Part shown: positions 41,644 to 54,161 of the stretch, one piece after another
Layout: each line of letters starts with the position of its first letter
Position numbering within the stretch: position 1 is the stretch's first letter
Assembly (NCBI RefSeq): GCF_042100115.1
Contig: NC_091273.1
Span: 2,976,001-3,040,000, forward strand
Direction of reading: 5' to 3'
Origin: Alternaria dauci
Lineage: Eukaryota > Ascomycota > Dothideomycetes > Pleosporales > Pleosporaceae
DNA length: 64,000 bases
Made by a program: the position numbers and the translations under genes
Notes under the pieces: model-generated
Database searches by the model: none
What the model saw: only the letters and a program-made list of their open reading frames with translations
Told to the model about the DNA's origin: nothing

Positions 41644-44600
41644 TCAGGCCTTCGCAAGCGAGGCCATCGTCTGTCCGAGGCTGTCGCTGCTCCACACAGC
41701 TACCTTCTCTCGGTCGCACGTTTCGTAGACACGTCCTGCCAGTGTCTTTAAAGCACGATGTCGCGGATCATAGCCATCAAGCATCATCTGAATCCATGGG
41801 ATAAGCCCACACCTTGTGATGAGCGTCGTACTGCCTCCTACATGTGTTGCTCGCAGCAGCAGCCTCACAATCTTGTCCTTTGCTGAAGCTGGGCACGATC
41901 GTGATCCGTAATGAGTTAGCATCTGCTCGAATATGTTGCTCCGCCGGAACAATTCCATGTCTGCAGGCGTCCGCAGGCTGTCCATGAGGTAGTCAAAGTA
42001 CCAGTCCACTTCCTTGTGATACGTTGTATCGTCGTCAGGTTGACTGGCAACGATGCGATGCCAGAAAAAGCGTAGCAGGGAGCTGACATCCCAGGCTGGG
42101 GCCGTGGTAAGGAATTTGTTCACTGTGCTAAAGAGAGAGTGCGTGGGATCCGCCACGATACTCGCACAACGAGCGGCCAGTACGCCGCCAACGTACGGGA
42201 AAGCTTCGGCACCAGTCTGATCTACCGATTCTAGGAGCTCGCCAAGGAGGAGATAAACCTGCTGAAGGTCCGGGTCTATATTGCTTCCTTGTTGTCCTGC
42301 TGCTGCATCGTCCTTTGTGGGGACATGACGACTGCTGGATTGTATTGTCGCAGTGAGTTGTCGAATGTTGTTGATGGCTTGTATGCGGATTTCCCTGTGT
42401 TCGGAGCAGAGACATAATAGTAGTTCCCCAATGTCTCCATCATCAAGAGCTTCGCCAAGCTCTTTCTTCCTCCAACGTGTGAGTCCAGCATGCTTTTCAT
42501 CTTCCACAGGCGGCGCCTCAAGGTCGATAGCAGATCTCAGCTTGCCTTGCTGCTCAGTCTCTTCCGTGGGCCTAGGGACCGGCGATGACGAGGATCTCTC
42601 TGAGCCACTGAAGTCTGCTCCGGTTGCCAGCTTCAAGGCCTCCTTGGCTCTTTCCTTGCCCATCTTCCACAGGAACGCATCCTTCAGGACTTCTTTGTAT
42701 GCCGTTCTTGCAGACTCTACCAAAGCATTGCGTACATGCTCTAGTTGCGTCTCATCTTCGCCGATCAACTTGAGGAGATATAGCAGTCTCGATAGCCATT
42801 GCGCGATTGCATCTCCCACAGTGCTGACTGATGCCTCCCCACCCTTGAATGGCCACTGTTCCACCAACGTCATCAGCAGTGTGCTGAAGGGGCCAAGGCT
42901 GCTTGTAGATTGCCCGGCGCGTTTACACATGGTATCTAGGTCATCGAAGTACTTGATGGGTACTTTGGTGAACCGCGCGCAGCAGTCATCTAGGAAATCC
43001 AGGACGTCGCCGGACGGTGCAACTGATCCAGATGTCGACCCCAAGCTCGCAATAAGAGCGTCGAGCGCATCGGGCGAAGTCTTCGTCTGCAGCATTTCCT
43101 GATCGTGCAGGATGTCGCTCAACAGCGACTTGATGCCTGTGTACAACTCGCTCTCTTTCGATGTTACCAGCAGCTTAAGAAGCGTCACAAACGGCGAGTA
43201 CTGCAGCGATTCTGCTTGGATTAGTGGTGGAACTACTGTAGCTCAGAAGGAGACTTACTCTGCTTTTGCCACCATCTCATAGCAGGTGAAAGCTTTGCCA
43301 TCTGTATCCAGTGCTCGAGCTCCATGACACGGAAGACCTTATCTTCAGGCGACGCTGTAGGCTTGTCCGCCTCCACTAACGCATTGCATAGCGGTACCGA
43401 TACGTCGAACTTCTCTTGTAGCGCAACTTGGGGTGTAGCTTCGTAGTAAAGCCGCAATAACCTGGTAATTGACTCTCGCTTCATGTCCTTTAGACCTGGC
43501 TTCTTGAGCGCCAAGAAGACAGTGCGGATGGGTGGACAACGCCGACTGACTTCCGAGATCAGACGCTTAGCTGCTTGGCTCCATTGCTTGGAAGATCTGG
43601 CGGCACTGGCATCGTTGAGCTCTCTAAGAACGGCCTGTAGCTTCTGAAGCGCTACTATCAGGACACGGATAGCGAATAGCTGAATCAGGTCGGAGTTGTG
43701 GTTGAGGCATTTGGTGAGAACTTGCTGGTTTAGCGGTTGTGGCAAAATGCTGTTCATCAGCACGGGTACTGGAGGTGGGTGGTCGCGGAAGCTTCTCTTC
43801 GCACCAAAGTATTTGGGCACAGGGAGCTGGATAGCTTGATACAAGAAAGCAGAGTATCCTATCCATGTCGAGGTGAGCTTGGGATCGTAGCTAAAGTCGC
43901 GTCGCTTGATGAAGTAATCTGCGACCAATTCAGGACAAGCTCGGAAGATATCAACAACAAGCTCTTGGTGGAGGGTATTCGCGTATGGTCTTTGACTCTG
44001 GATAAACTCTGACAGAATGATGTTCCGCACTTTAGGGGCCTTGCTGTAGTCGTCAATTGACTCGAGGCCCAGGTCATTGCCGTAATCAGCGGCATCGTCT
44101 TGTTCGCCCTCGTCGTCATCAAAGGTGGATGGATAGAAGCCTTGTGTAGGCAGCATAACACCATAGGCAGGATCTGTACAGACTAGGCGAAGGAAATCAT
44201 GCGCAAGCTGATCAGGTGCCTTTTGTCCTTCCGAGAGCGAGCCTTCCTCCACCTCGTAGCTGTACAGACTAGCTATGCGGGAAAGTGCCTTTCCGTTCAG
44301 GATCCTGCTCTTTGTGTGTCTCGCGATAGCCTTGTCCTGGAAAACATGGCTCTTGAACACATCGAGTATCTCGTAGATGAGGAAAGGTGGGTCGGCGCGG
44401 ATATGATCGAAGACAGCACGAACGACGTTGGTGTTTGATAAGATTTCGCTCTTTGCCCGCTCGTCCTGGTACCTCAGGTGCATCAGCAGATACCTGATGG
44501 CAGTTGTGCGAATGCTTGGCTTCTTGACATGGTCGGCCGCCGACTGCTCTCTTCCGAGATTGATGTTTCTCCCAAGTATCTTGGGCTCAAGCGTAAAATC

Positions 44601-45283
44601 TCTCTTCGCGTAGACAGCCCGCGCATGGGCACCTTCATTGAAGCGTACAAGCTCGGTGAGCAGTCGCAATGCCGGCGCGATGACATTTTCTTCCTTGGGT
44701 GCTGCTGAGGTGCTTCGGACGAAACGGCGAGCGACGGATGGCTGCAGGAGTGTTTTGGCAAGAAGTGTGCCGTACTCGAGGAAATCACCATGGCTGGCAA
44801 AGACCTTGAACAGGAGCGCGAGCACAGCGGTTACCTGCGAGACTATAGCACTGTGGTTGGTTTCAACAGCGTGGTCCCACCCCTGGATGAGGTTCTGAAG
44901 AAACAACTTGTCTTGTTCATCCCGTCCTCTTCCTTTCTGTGTGTCGAGGTACTCGCGAAGTATGGCTCGTTTGCGGGGCAGGTCGTCCTCGTCGGTCGGA
45001 TAGAGGATAGAGTCGAGGAAGCGCTTGAACAAACTCAGGCCTTTTCATGTCAGCTTCAGGTCGTCTGTATAATCTGGTAGTGCCTACCACTTCGAAAGTC
45101 GCCCGAAGAGCTTTGGTCGAAGAAGAGAGCATTTTGCAAGTCGCGCGCAGACGTGATTTCCCCGGCGCTGCCATTCGGTCGTGGCGAATTGCGCTCTCCT
45201 GTGTGGTCGACTCTTTGGCGCTTGGAGTCGCGGTCAGAATGCGCGCTCTTTGTGTTGGCATCGAAAGCCGTTCTTTTCCCCAT
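41644..45283 (-). CDS. URB1: Nucleolar pre-ribosome protein URB1/Npa1
   Basis: Three minus-strand exons, 45283-45088, 45040-43259 and 43211-41644, with two 47-base introns, give 1181 residues. The first exon encodes a basic tail (MGKRTAFDANTKSAHSD...SKRQRV) and the joins restore SGLSLFKRFLDSILYP and WWQKQSKSLQYSPFVTLL. The N-terminal Npa1 domain is visible as LLTELVRFNEGAHARAVYAKR, KPSIRTTAIRYLLMHLRYQ and FLRLVCTDPAYGVMLPTQGFYP; the C-terminal half is helical with a HEAT-like rhythm and ends VAVWSSDSLGQTMASLAKA. Urb1/Npa1 acts in an early nucleolar 60S pre-ribosome complex with RNA helicases and snoRNPs. Length and domain order fit filamentous-fungal homologues, so the gene appears complete. 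Confidence 0.93.
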
Positions 45284-46146
45284 CTCGCATGTTCCGTCGC
45301 AACTAACAATCACAACTCTCAAAAAGTTCTGGAAGTTCTCGCGGAAAGCATGCAAGGATTAACGCGCTAGCCGGGGGTCCATGCGTGCTCCAATCGGCCA
45401 ACGTCAGCCATAACTCCGCATTTGACGTCTCGCCATTTCATTGCAGCCTTGGTCAATACCTCCTATTGGTCCGTATCATTTTAGAATACTTCAGCACCGA
45501 AGCTTCTGTCGCAATAATCTGACCTGGACGTCACTAGACTTCATCACCGTAGCAAGCGAGCATATATAGCGAAACCGTTACACCAATCCTCCATGATTCT
45601 TTCGAATGTTCGATATGCGATGTGATGTGATGTATTACCTATCTATCCCGAAGCGAATCTTTCTGCCATCTTTCCAATTACAATATCCTAGGATGACAAC
45701 GACCAAGATGCGATTGTAAATCTGGAAGAGCTCAACATGTTTCCTCTAATGGTGGCGGGATAGTCCCAAGAACTTCTTCATGATAGCGTGGGAACAACAG
45801 CAACAAAGATGCATGATATACAAAAGGAGAGCAAATGACAAAGACGCCGAATATGCCGCAATGCCGCGATACCATGCAGATGATTCAGGGCTCGAAGATG
45901 AGTCGTGACTTCGGCCCAAAGTCCCGCGCAACGAGTATGACCCAGATGTAAAACGCCGTAGAAAGTTTTAATGGTAGGTTGCCGCCAAACGAGCAGATCC
46001 AGAGTGTGTTCAAATGGAGAACAGGGTATCATGTAGCGACGTGAAAAGGAAATAAATAAAAAAAAAGATGTTAAAGGAAACAGCAGCGAAAACAGGGACG
46101 GTGGTTGGGTGATTTGGAAGAATGTTTTCTGCGTTTTTTTTCTGTA
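45284..46146. other. Intergenic, 863 bp
   Basis: URB1 promoter (45284 onward) and the 3' flank of the membrane-protein gene. Contains A-runs near 46050-46062 and a T-run near 46133-46141. No gene seen. Confidence 0.5.
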
Positions 46147-47071
46147 CTATCGCTTTAAAGGCTTGTGATATTTCGAGCCCGAACTTATCGAGTTATTCTT
46201 CTCGCGGATTTTTATTGTTGGTGGAGGATCCTGGTTCTTGACGGAGAGGAGGGCTGAGATGGCAAGGGTGATGAGTGTAATGAGCTCTGCGGAGGCTGCA
46301 CCGATAGCAGTGTAGAATGCGACGCCCTGTCTAGTGTGTTAGTGGTTGTTGTAGTTGGAGGACGTGGATATGACTTGCCTGCTCTTCGCAGACAGCGCGG
46401 TACTGGTACCGTCCATTGGTCAAGACGTTGGCGTTGGTGCACGAATACCTTCCCAAGCTGGCCTTGCTAGCCTTGTTCAACAGGTTGAAGACGACCAATG
46501 CGGCAATCCACATGATGACTCCGAAGCTTCCCGCGACGATGCGGTAGACATCCCGTGAGCGAAACGGTCGGCGGAAGGAGCGCTTGAAGGAGAGGGTGAG
46601 GATGGCGACCGAGGCGAGGAAGTTACCGGCGGCAATGGCAAACAGAATGATAGAAGGCGCGAGATTGGTGTGGGCAGGCCAGACCATGGGTAGCTCGCCT
46701 TTGCGCAGGTCGATGTAGCGGTTCCCGCGGTAGATTTCAAACGTGTGCATGAGCATGCAGACGACGGCGCCGCTGAGGACGATGATGAGTAGGCGAAGAC
46801 ATGACCGGACTCGACTGAGCCAATGCGCTCGCGACGAGATGGCGAGCTCGAGAGGCATTGGCAGCCTGGTCGACTTGAAGTCGGCGTAGTCGGCGGCCTT
46901 GTAGGACGAGAGAGAGCCGACGAGTCGCAAGAGGTTGTATGGAGTTGGCGGGGGAGGCGAGGGCGGCGAGGGTCCGGTAGTGGTAATAGTGCAAGTCTGG
47001 GCAGAGCTAAGACAAGAAGTCGTCGTCGTCGTGGATGTGCAGTGCTTTGGCGCGAAGTAAGCTCTGGCCAT
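46147..47071 (-). CDS. Four-TM fungal membrane protein of unknown function, GC-AG intron
   Basis: Two minus-strand exons, 47071-46379 and 46326-46147, give 290 residues. The 52-base intron starts with GCAAGT instead of GT and ends GACAG; the join EEQ-GVAFYTAIGAA is in phase 0 and the next segment is hydrophobic as expected. After a Thr/Pro-rich head come TM segments SCLRLLIIVLSGAVVCMLM, NLAPSIILFAIAAGNFLASV, IVAGSFGVIMWIAALVVFNL and FYTAIGAASAELITLITLAI. RKGELPMVWPAHTNL and ASLGRYSCTNANV look like conserved loops. No named family comes to mind. The ATG at 47071 has a strong Kozak context; MPLELAISSR at 46858, just before TM1, is an alternative start. Confidence 0.75.
46327..46378 (-). other. 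GC-AG intron
   Basis: Exon ...GAAGAGCAG, then GCAAGTCATATCC at the donor, a CACTAACAC branch-like site and an ACTAGACAG acceptor, then GGCGTCGCA. A GT donor that would keep the frame is not available nearby, and the extended CAG|GCAAGT matches the known pattern of GC donors (strong pairing around the mismatch). Confidence 0.75.
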
Positions 47072-48397
47072 GATCTTGGGAGAGGTGTCGGCACAGGCGT
47101 GGCAGCTGGGCGTCGCGCACCCCTCGAGCTGCTAATGGGGGTGCGTCGAGATTTGCCGCAACGGTATAGAGAGAGAGACAGTCGCGACGGGCGCAGAGGA
47201 CATGTGTGTGTCGGAGCAGGACGAGGTGTGGTGGACGCGGCAGGAAGAAATGGCCGTGAGTGACATAACAACCCCTAGCCCCAAGCAACCTTGACGAGGC
47301 TGAGTCCCGGCCACGCTTGTTGAGCTCTGCCGATCGACTTTACGTCGAGACTCTGCATGCGCCAGACGCGCTCGACTAGTACAGAGTATGCAATGGCACG
47401 CATCTTGTCTGCATCTACTCATCCGGCTACTCGCTTGCCCACAACTACTCTGCAGGCCTGCATCTGCTTCCCACGGCGCATTGTCGAGTTGCTCAGGCAG
47501 ACACTCGAGGAAAGCGCGACCTGCACTAGCGAAATGGCGCCCGGAATAGCCAGATTGCGCCTTCCCTATTGGCCCCGCGTTTCACCCGCGCCTCCAGAAT
47601 CCATCTTCGTCATACTGTTTGCGCCTCATCGACCATTCTTCGCGTTCTCACACCACTCCCCTCGTCTTACCCTTTCCGACATGCAAACGGCAACGGCTCA
47701 CCCGGACCGCCAAGCAACACCTCTACCATGTCTATGCATCACGCTGGTATCCTACATTTTGTAGCATCCTAGCATCGTTTTATTGAGCGTAAGACGCGCG
47801 TTCGGCGCAAAAAGGCGTCCAATGGCATCCTTGTTGCCCACAGGGGTATGCGGCCCGCTATTGACTCCAGCTGCCAGCGCCCAGGAACCACATGGAGAAA
47901 TATCGTCTACAGTACAGCTACAGGCAGTCATCCGTCCGCTGGACTTGAATGTGTGGCCTCTGTCTACACTGCACTGCTGCAGTAGTTTGGCCCCGAGTTC
48001 GTATTCGACTTGACATCTGGGCTGTGTAAACACCGATTACACGCCAAGCTGTGGCCCCGCACAGCCACGGACCCCTCGGCAACACAGGCAGACTTGACGT
48101 TGTCTGCTCACGCAACTATTCGCGACTGCCTGTGATAAAGTGGCCGTTGGACGGCATCCTCTTCCGAGGACAGGATAGCTTCCTGTTTCCGACACCCTAG
48201 CCTGTACCCATGTGGTTCTGTCGTCACTATGCACGAACCCACGTTCTTCAGGCAAGGGTGTGAAGAACTTGATCATCACACGGAACAAATTGCTGGCCTT
48301 GATACGCTAACTCCATATGCCTTGGATACGAAAAGACGCAAACTTCTTCCTACTGGCAAGTTTCTACTTTTTATCAATGATGGAGTCTGTGAGAGGC
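47072..48397. other. Intergenic, 1.3 kb
   Basis: Promoter of the membrane protein (left) and 3' flank of the CCA1-TTI2 gene (right). A plus-strand frame at 47357-47764 is open for 135 codons but lacks family features and sits in C-rich sequence. No gene called. Confidence 0.5.
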
Positions 48398-51300
48398 TCA
48401 CTTGGTCACACACTGCTCGAACAGCTCCTCGAATCCAGGCGATGCCTGCACTACGCCCTGCTTTTCATTCTCCCACACCTTATCAAGTCCATCCGTCTCG
48501 GTGGCCTGCATGATAGCGTCAAGCATAGCCACTGATTCCTGCACTTCGGACGTCACATGCTTGATATCTTCGTCGTCTATCATCTTCTGACGCTCTATGC
48601 ATCTGCTCCAGAGCAGACACAGCCCCATCATGACTGTTCCTCTATGGGCAGGTATTCTTGGCCATGCATTCAGTAGTACGCTCTGCAACGCCTTCAATGT
48701 CGAGAGAAGGAGCGGCTTGTGACTAAGCTCCAACGGCTCCTGCAATATGACTGAGAGCAGGGGTACAAGGTCGGGGAGGTGTTTGACTGTACCAATGCCC
48801 ATGAGCCCTAGTAAATCAGGAACGTGTGACATGATCAATGTGGCCAACCCTGCGTACGATGACGGCGTAAGAAAGTGCGCTAGAGGGGAGAGGACTCCTT
48901 CACGAAGGATCTTATCCAAGAAACGCTCCCGAGAATCCCCTTTACTGGTGTCTGCCGGAAGGAACTGAGCGAGCAAAGTCACAGTGGGAAACACCTCTTT
49001 GAAGATTGTGACAGACTCGGCTTCCGGTGTAATAGAAGGGATGTATGTGAACATGGGTAGCAGAGCCTCAGCGAAGATGTTGTGGTACCCAGTGCGCTGC
49101 AGGAAGTTTGCAGAACCCTGCCTGGCCATTGACTTCTTCGCATCGTCCGCCACGACCGTTTGATGTAGATTCCCAAGTAACAGGCCGAGCATGTGGCAGC
49201 CCCGCGCTTTCCACTCCACTGCAACATCATCGATCATCTTCAGTATTGGGGGCATCAGCAGGTACCATTTTGCTTCTATTGTCTTCGGGTCCAGCGCGCT
49301 TATTGTCCATTCCAGCAAGTCCAAGGCATACCGATTTGCAGTGTCTTTCCAAGGGGCCAGTTGCCGCGAGGCTTCTAGCGCATTCGACGTAGGCTTATTC
49401 TGCGGAAAGAGAGGTGGGATGGTAAGCTGAAGAAAGTGTGATGCCAGGCGAAGGGGAAGCTCACTATCAGTTTTTTCAGCCCTGGAAACCTTTACTGCCT
49501 CGATGGCTTCAGTAGGGTCGGTGACATTGGGGTTGCGTAGCTGCCAGGCCATGACTACGTCGAGCGCATCCTTCATCCAAGGGCCGGGCTTGGTACCGAG
49601 CGCTTTAGCAAGGTCTGTGCCCTTGAGAAGGGGTCTGAAGGTGTCGACGTCGAGAAGTTTGAGCTCGATAATGCGGCCGAGGAAGCTTTCATATGAGCAA
49701 AGGAGATCTTTAGATTGTTAGCAGCATTCGGTCCAATAGATTGGCAAGCACCTACCATCCCTTGACACTCGTCCGAGCACAATCTCGTAGACAAGATTGA
49801 AGAAGACTTGCGTCCTCCATGTCGAACCCCAACGACGGATAGCCATGCCCAAGGTGTCTCTAGCAGTCGCATCGTTTGTTGGGTTGATCGTGTCTGGTCT
49901 CCGAAGGCCTTTGGCGCATTGAGCGACGACGCCGCGGATCTCTTCGCTGTTGCTCATAGAAGAAGCAATGACGTCGCAGATCTTGTTTGGCGCTTTGAAA
50001 CCTTCCCGAGCCACCAGATAGGCAGCAAAGTAGGGTCGCTGTAACGGCTTCTGGTGAGGTACTGTTGGCGCGTCGACCCAAGGCATCATGGTTGCACAAA
50101 TCCACGCCAGATACTTCTCGTCCTCGTTTCTCAGTAGAGTGTCTGAAATAGTAGTAGGCACATCAGCGTTCTTCACGACAGCCGACTCAGTAAAATCGTA
50201 CGCCGGCTTGAAGTACGCTGTTTCCGGGTCAGAAGGTAGCTCGCGGGTAGGATCTGTAAAGACAGTCCTGTAGAGGCCAAAACGATGGATGAGCTCTAGA
50301 GCCATACGGGGTCGGGGACCCCTCAGCATCTTCTCGAGCTCTATACCGACTCGCTCACGACTGATCTTGATCTTCAACACCTCTTGTATCTCTGCATTGC
50401 CCATGGCCTTTGCTGTCTCTGGCTCAATCGTGTAGTCGAGTCGGCTAGCGAAGCGGATCAGACGCAGCACCCGGAGTGGATCATCCTTAAAGGTCTGATA
50501 TGGCTCGAGTGGAGTGCGGATGATCTTGGCAGCCATGTCTGCATGTCCCCGTCCAGTAAAGTCTTCGACTTGGCACGTGTGGAGATTGTAGAACATGGCG
50601 TTGACAGTAGCATCGCGACGCATAGCGTCCTCTTCTGCTGTGCCAAACTCCATTTCTGGGTTACGAGAGACCTCGTTGTAAGTCTCTTTCCTGAGATTGA
50701 CGAGGTCCAAATCAATGCCCATGATCTTGGTCGTGGCAGTCTCGAGGTTCTTTGACTTTTCAGGGTTCGCCTCGATCTTGTGCAGGCCTGGCGCGATTTT
50801 CTTCGTCTTGTCGCGTGGACTAAGGCCATCGTCTTTCTCGACAAGGCCATGCTTTTCAGCGTTGCCCGGGATCTCAAGGTACTCTTGCATCTTCAAGCCG
50901 AAATGCTCGCCAGTCATCTTGTTGATGGCAACGTCGATATCATGGCTGCCGACCTTGAGAAGCTTATCCCGCACCCAGCCTCCAGTCCAACGCAGCACAA
51001 TCTTCTCCTTGACTAGCTCTTCTGGAACCTGTACTCCGGTGACATCCTCGCTTGAGGGTGCTTGGTCGATGTAAGCAGCCACGTCCAGCAGAAGCTGCCT
51101 GAGTCTAGATTCAACCTCGGTAAGCTCCAACTGAGATGAGCCGGCATTTTCTGTTGACGCCATGGTTCCGTAGGGGTGAAGGAACTGGGGTGAGGGCCGG
51201 TCAATTTTGCGCCGTTTGGGGCTTGGTTGTTGTGGTTCGGATGGCGAGCTCGTCCTTGACATGCGAGGTGGTTGCAGGGTAAGAGTAGAGAAAGTCGTGG

Positions 51301-51403
51301 AAACTTGGGCGTAACGCAGAAGTGGGCGAGGTGTTGGGGCAGGGAAGTCACGTTTGTACAGTAGTGAAAATGTGCGCGGTGAACAGATTGAGGCACGCCT
51401 CAT
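48398..51403 (-). CDS. tRNA CCA-adding enzyme fused in frame to a TTI2 domain
   Basis: Two minus-strand exons, 51403-49756 and 49707-48398, with a 48-base intron (GTAGGT, GCTAAC branch, TAAAG), give 985 residues. The first ~620 are CCA1: a basic presequence (MRRASICSPRTFSLLYKRDF), nucleotidyltransferase head RWTGGWVRDKLL with SHDIDVAI (metal-binding DxD), DAMRRDATVNAMFYNL, and DDPLRVLRLIRFASR; it ends KALGTKPGPWMKDALDVVMA. Without any stop the frame runs into a Tti2-like region: LASHFLQLTIPPLF, APWKDTANRYALDLLEWTIS, AKWYLLMPPILKMIDDVAVE, WKARGCHMLGLLLGNL and LPMFTYIPSITPEAESV. Tti2 belongs to the Tel2-Tti1-Tti2 complex that matures PIKK kinases. CCA1 normally has about 550 residues and Tti2 about 400, which together match this length. 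Confidence 0.85.
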
Positions 51404-51772
51404 CACCAAGATGCATGTGAGTCAGGACGAGTGCTGCAATGTGTCGGCCCCTCTCGCGCAGATGGCAGTAAAGACAGACGAGAAAGTCGGAGAGAGTTAG
51501 TTTGCTATGTCTGCGGGCACATGTGACGTGATGAGGGACAGTTGGGTGTTTGATGGAGATGCCGCATTTCGTCCAGTCACAAAGCGCAGCGGCCGCAACT
51601 GCAACGATGCACCATCCCACGTCGTCACACTCGCGCAGCTCCAAACGGCCAGCTGGTGAAGGGAAAGTCTCACTGCCGCCCAGTCCAGCACACGACAATC
51701 CGGATACATGCCGACTGCCTCAGAACTTCCGCGCGCATCCAGAACCCCGCGGGCGCATCGCCCTAGCCTCTC
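51404..51772. promoter_or_regulatory. Shared divergent promoter of CCA1-TTI2 and TRS85
   Basis: A 369-base gap between the two start codons. It contains a NotI-like GCGGCCGC near 51588 and CACATGTGACGTGATG near 51519, with a TGACGTGA core resembling a CRE/ATF site. No TATA box is evident, as expected for housekeeping genes. Confidence 0.45.
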
Positions 51773-54161
51773 ATGACGCCGTCTCAAGATGCCACGCCGA
51801 AACCCCCAAAGTACCCAGCCGATCCCGAGGCGTCGATGATACTCCCCAGACAGCGCGCATCGCCGGCCTCGTCTCTCGCCAGTCTCCCCTACCGCCGCTC
51901 CAACCCAAGCCTCTCCAAGCTGTTTGAGTCGACCACCAGCATATCCACTTCGCGACCCAACTCGGGCACTGCAACCCCCACGCAGAGCACGGTACAGGGC
52001 TCAGTGTTCTCGCCGGGATCGAGGCTGAGTGGGACAGGCACGCCGAACAGTCTGCCGTCGGGCGTATCGGACGAGTACCGCACCCTCATACAACAGGCGT
52101 TTGTGCCATGTGTCGCTGTCTTGGCCGACGCCCAGACGGAGGAGCTGATACGGGCAAAGGGGCTCGAAGGCGGGCTGCTGCAACTGCTGCGGCCATTCGG
52201 CGAGTCGGTCCCCGGCAAGGTCACCATACGAGATAGCAATGGTGCGAGCAAGAGCTGGGAGGATTTTGGGGTGCGCTTCATCGGCGTAGACGATGCATAC
52301 CCAGATTTGCGTGTCGACACGGGTGGCCAGCGGACATCGTCGAGCTCCACACGGCGACCACGACGGGCAGGAGGCGATGTCTCACAAATCGAAGAACTCG
52401 TCGACCGACACCTGCAGTACTCCGAGTTCAACAGACAATCTCCCGTGTCCGACTACATGAACAGGGGCGACGCAACAGCCACCCAAACAGACGGCACCGC
52501 CTCACCATTCCATACCCTCTACCTCCGACGCCTACTATCAGGGCTACCGGTAGTGCCTCACGAGACATTTTCCCATCCCGTGGCCGGCATAATAGCCATC
52601 TCGTCACGGAACCCGCACCCTATAGAGGAACTGCGAAGACTCTACAACCGGCAGCACGACGGCGATCTTCGTTTCCCGCAATGGGTAGAGAATGACTTTT
52701 TACGATATTATGTTTTGATACACGATGAGGAGACGGGAGATATCGCCAAATCTAACCAAACTTTTGATTCGATGAAACGGCACTTTGGTCTGCATTGCCA
52801 TCTGCTACGACTCAAGAGCCAGCAATGCATTGCTTCAGATGACGATAGCGTACGGTTGCCGACCTGCGAATGGATGTCTGCAGGGGAGGAGCTAGCCGAG
52901 ATCCAAAGAAGAGGTACATCTCACAGCACCAACGTGATATGAATGTCATGTACTGACTATCCAAAAAGAAACCACAGACGATATAACAGATCCAACGCCC
53001 TACTTCCCCGATTCCGACATCAGCAGCTTGCGCACTTTCATCCGTGAACTAGTCACGCAGTCTATAATACCCAACATGGAGCGCAGCGTCTCTACTTGGA
53101 ACGAGCAGATCCTGTCCCGTCGTCGCGGCTTGTCAGGCCGCTTCATGTCTCTATCAAAGCGCTGGACGCCATTTGGTGGCTCCCGGACCTCAGGCTCCTC
53201 CTCCACTGTATCAGGAAACTCCAACTATGACAGTTTGCAGGGCTTTTACCGCCCGGACGCCCCCGAGGCCATCATGCGACGGTTAGCAGATTACTGCTTT
53301 ATGCTGCGTGACTGGAAACTGGCGTTGAGTACGTACGATATTCTAAGAACAGACTTCCAGAACGACAAAGCCTGGCGACATTACGCTGGTGCCGCTGAAA
53401 TGGCAGCCTTGTCCGCTCTCATGGCGCCCACGCCATTGTCATCCAAGAACCGCGCGGAGAACATTGATGCGTGGATAGAAGCTGCATCCTATTCCTACAC
53501 GGACCGCCAACGTAGCGCAGCGCCTTACTATGCTCTCCGCACCCTCGCTCTCAGCTTCGAGCTCTTGCGCCTCCGCGGCTCCTCAGCTGCCGACGATGCC
53601 GCACGCTGGGCAACCCGCATCCTCGAGACAGGTCTTGTAGGTGCGATAGGTCACGCCCTCATCACCGAGCGCATCTCAGCCTGCTACGCAGTACGGACAG
53701 GCGTAGGCATGTACAAGCTAGGCAGCAGACGCAGAAAGGCGGCACTCTGGGCTGTTCTCGCAAGCGAGAACTGGTACAGACTGGACAAATCACAACAAGC
53801 GGAACGCGCCCTTGATACTGCCCTCAGGTTATACAACACCCAGGCTGAGAACTCGGAAGGCGGAGCGATCAGACTGCCGTTTGAGGATATGCAGCGCTTT
53901 GTGGATCAGTTGAGACAGCAGATTATGGGCTTGAGGTTGGCTAATCAGGGATACGGCAGTGAGCATGGCGACGGCAATGAGGAGGGCATGCAGAGCCCAG
54001 AGGTAGAAGAGGAGGCCGAGGCGTTGGACAAGAGCCCGCGGGCGCACAGGAAGAGCTTGATTGGGGCCAAGGTGCCGCCTCTTGATATGGCAGGGCCCCT
54101 AAGTCCAGCTCTGGAGAGGCCGAAGGGTGAGGTAGATGCCAAGGGAGAAGGGTTTGAATAG
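51773..54161 (+). CDS. TRS85: TRAPP complex subunit Trs85 (TRAPPC8)
   Basis: Two exons, 51773-52913 and 52969-54161, with a 55-base intron, give 777 residues. A disordered, Ser/Pro-rich head (residues 1-95) precedes EYRTLIQQAFVPCVAVLA, then HPVAGIIAISSRNPHPIEEL, the most conserved family block, and FPQWVENDFLRYYVLIHDE. After the join: DISSLRTFIRELVTQSIIPN, MERSVSTWNEQILSRRRGLS and a helical TPR-like region with DWKLALSTYDILRTDFQNDK and RKAALWAVLASENWYRL. Trs85 defines the TRAPPIII complex, the Ypt1/Rab1 exchange factor at the Golgi and the autophagosome formation site. The tail is acidic and low-complexity. It shares its promoter region with the CCA1-TTI2 gene. Confidence 0.93.

Noticed and set aside
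42353..43102. A 249-codon plus-strand frame opposite URB1
   Set aside because: Antisense shadow; the minus strand encodes a conserved nucleolar protein in one long exon here.
46477..47271. A 264-codon minus-strand frame overlapping the four-TM protein
   Set aside because: Its product is dominated by S, R and P from frame-shifted reading; the neighbouring frame gives transmembrane segments and a consistent splice.
47357..47764. A 135-codon plus-strand frame in the intergenic region
   Set aside because: C-rich, R/T/P-biased translation with no signal peptide, domain or splice support.
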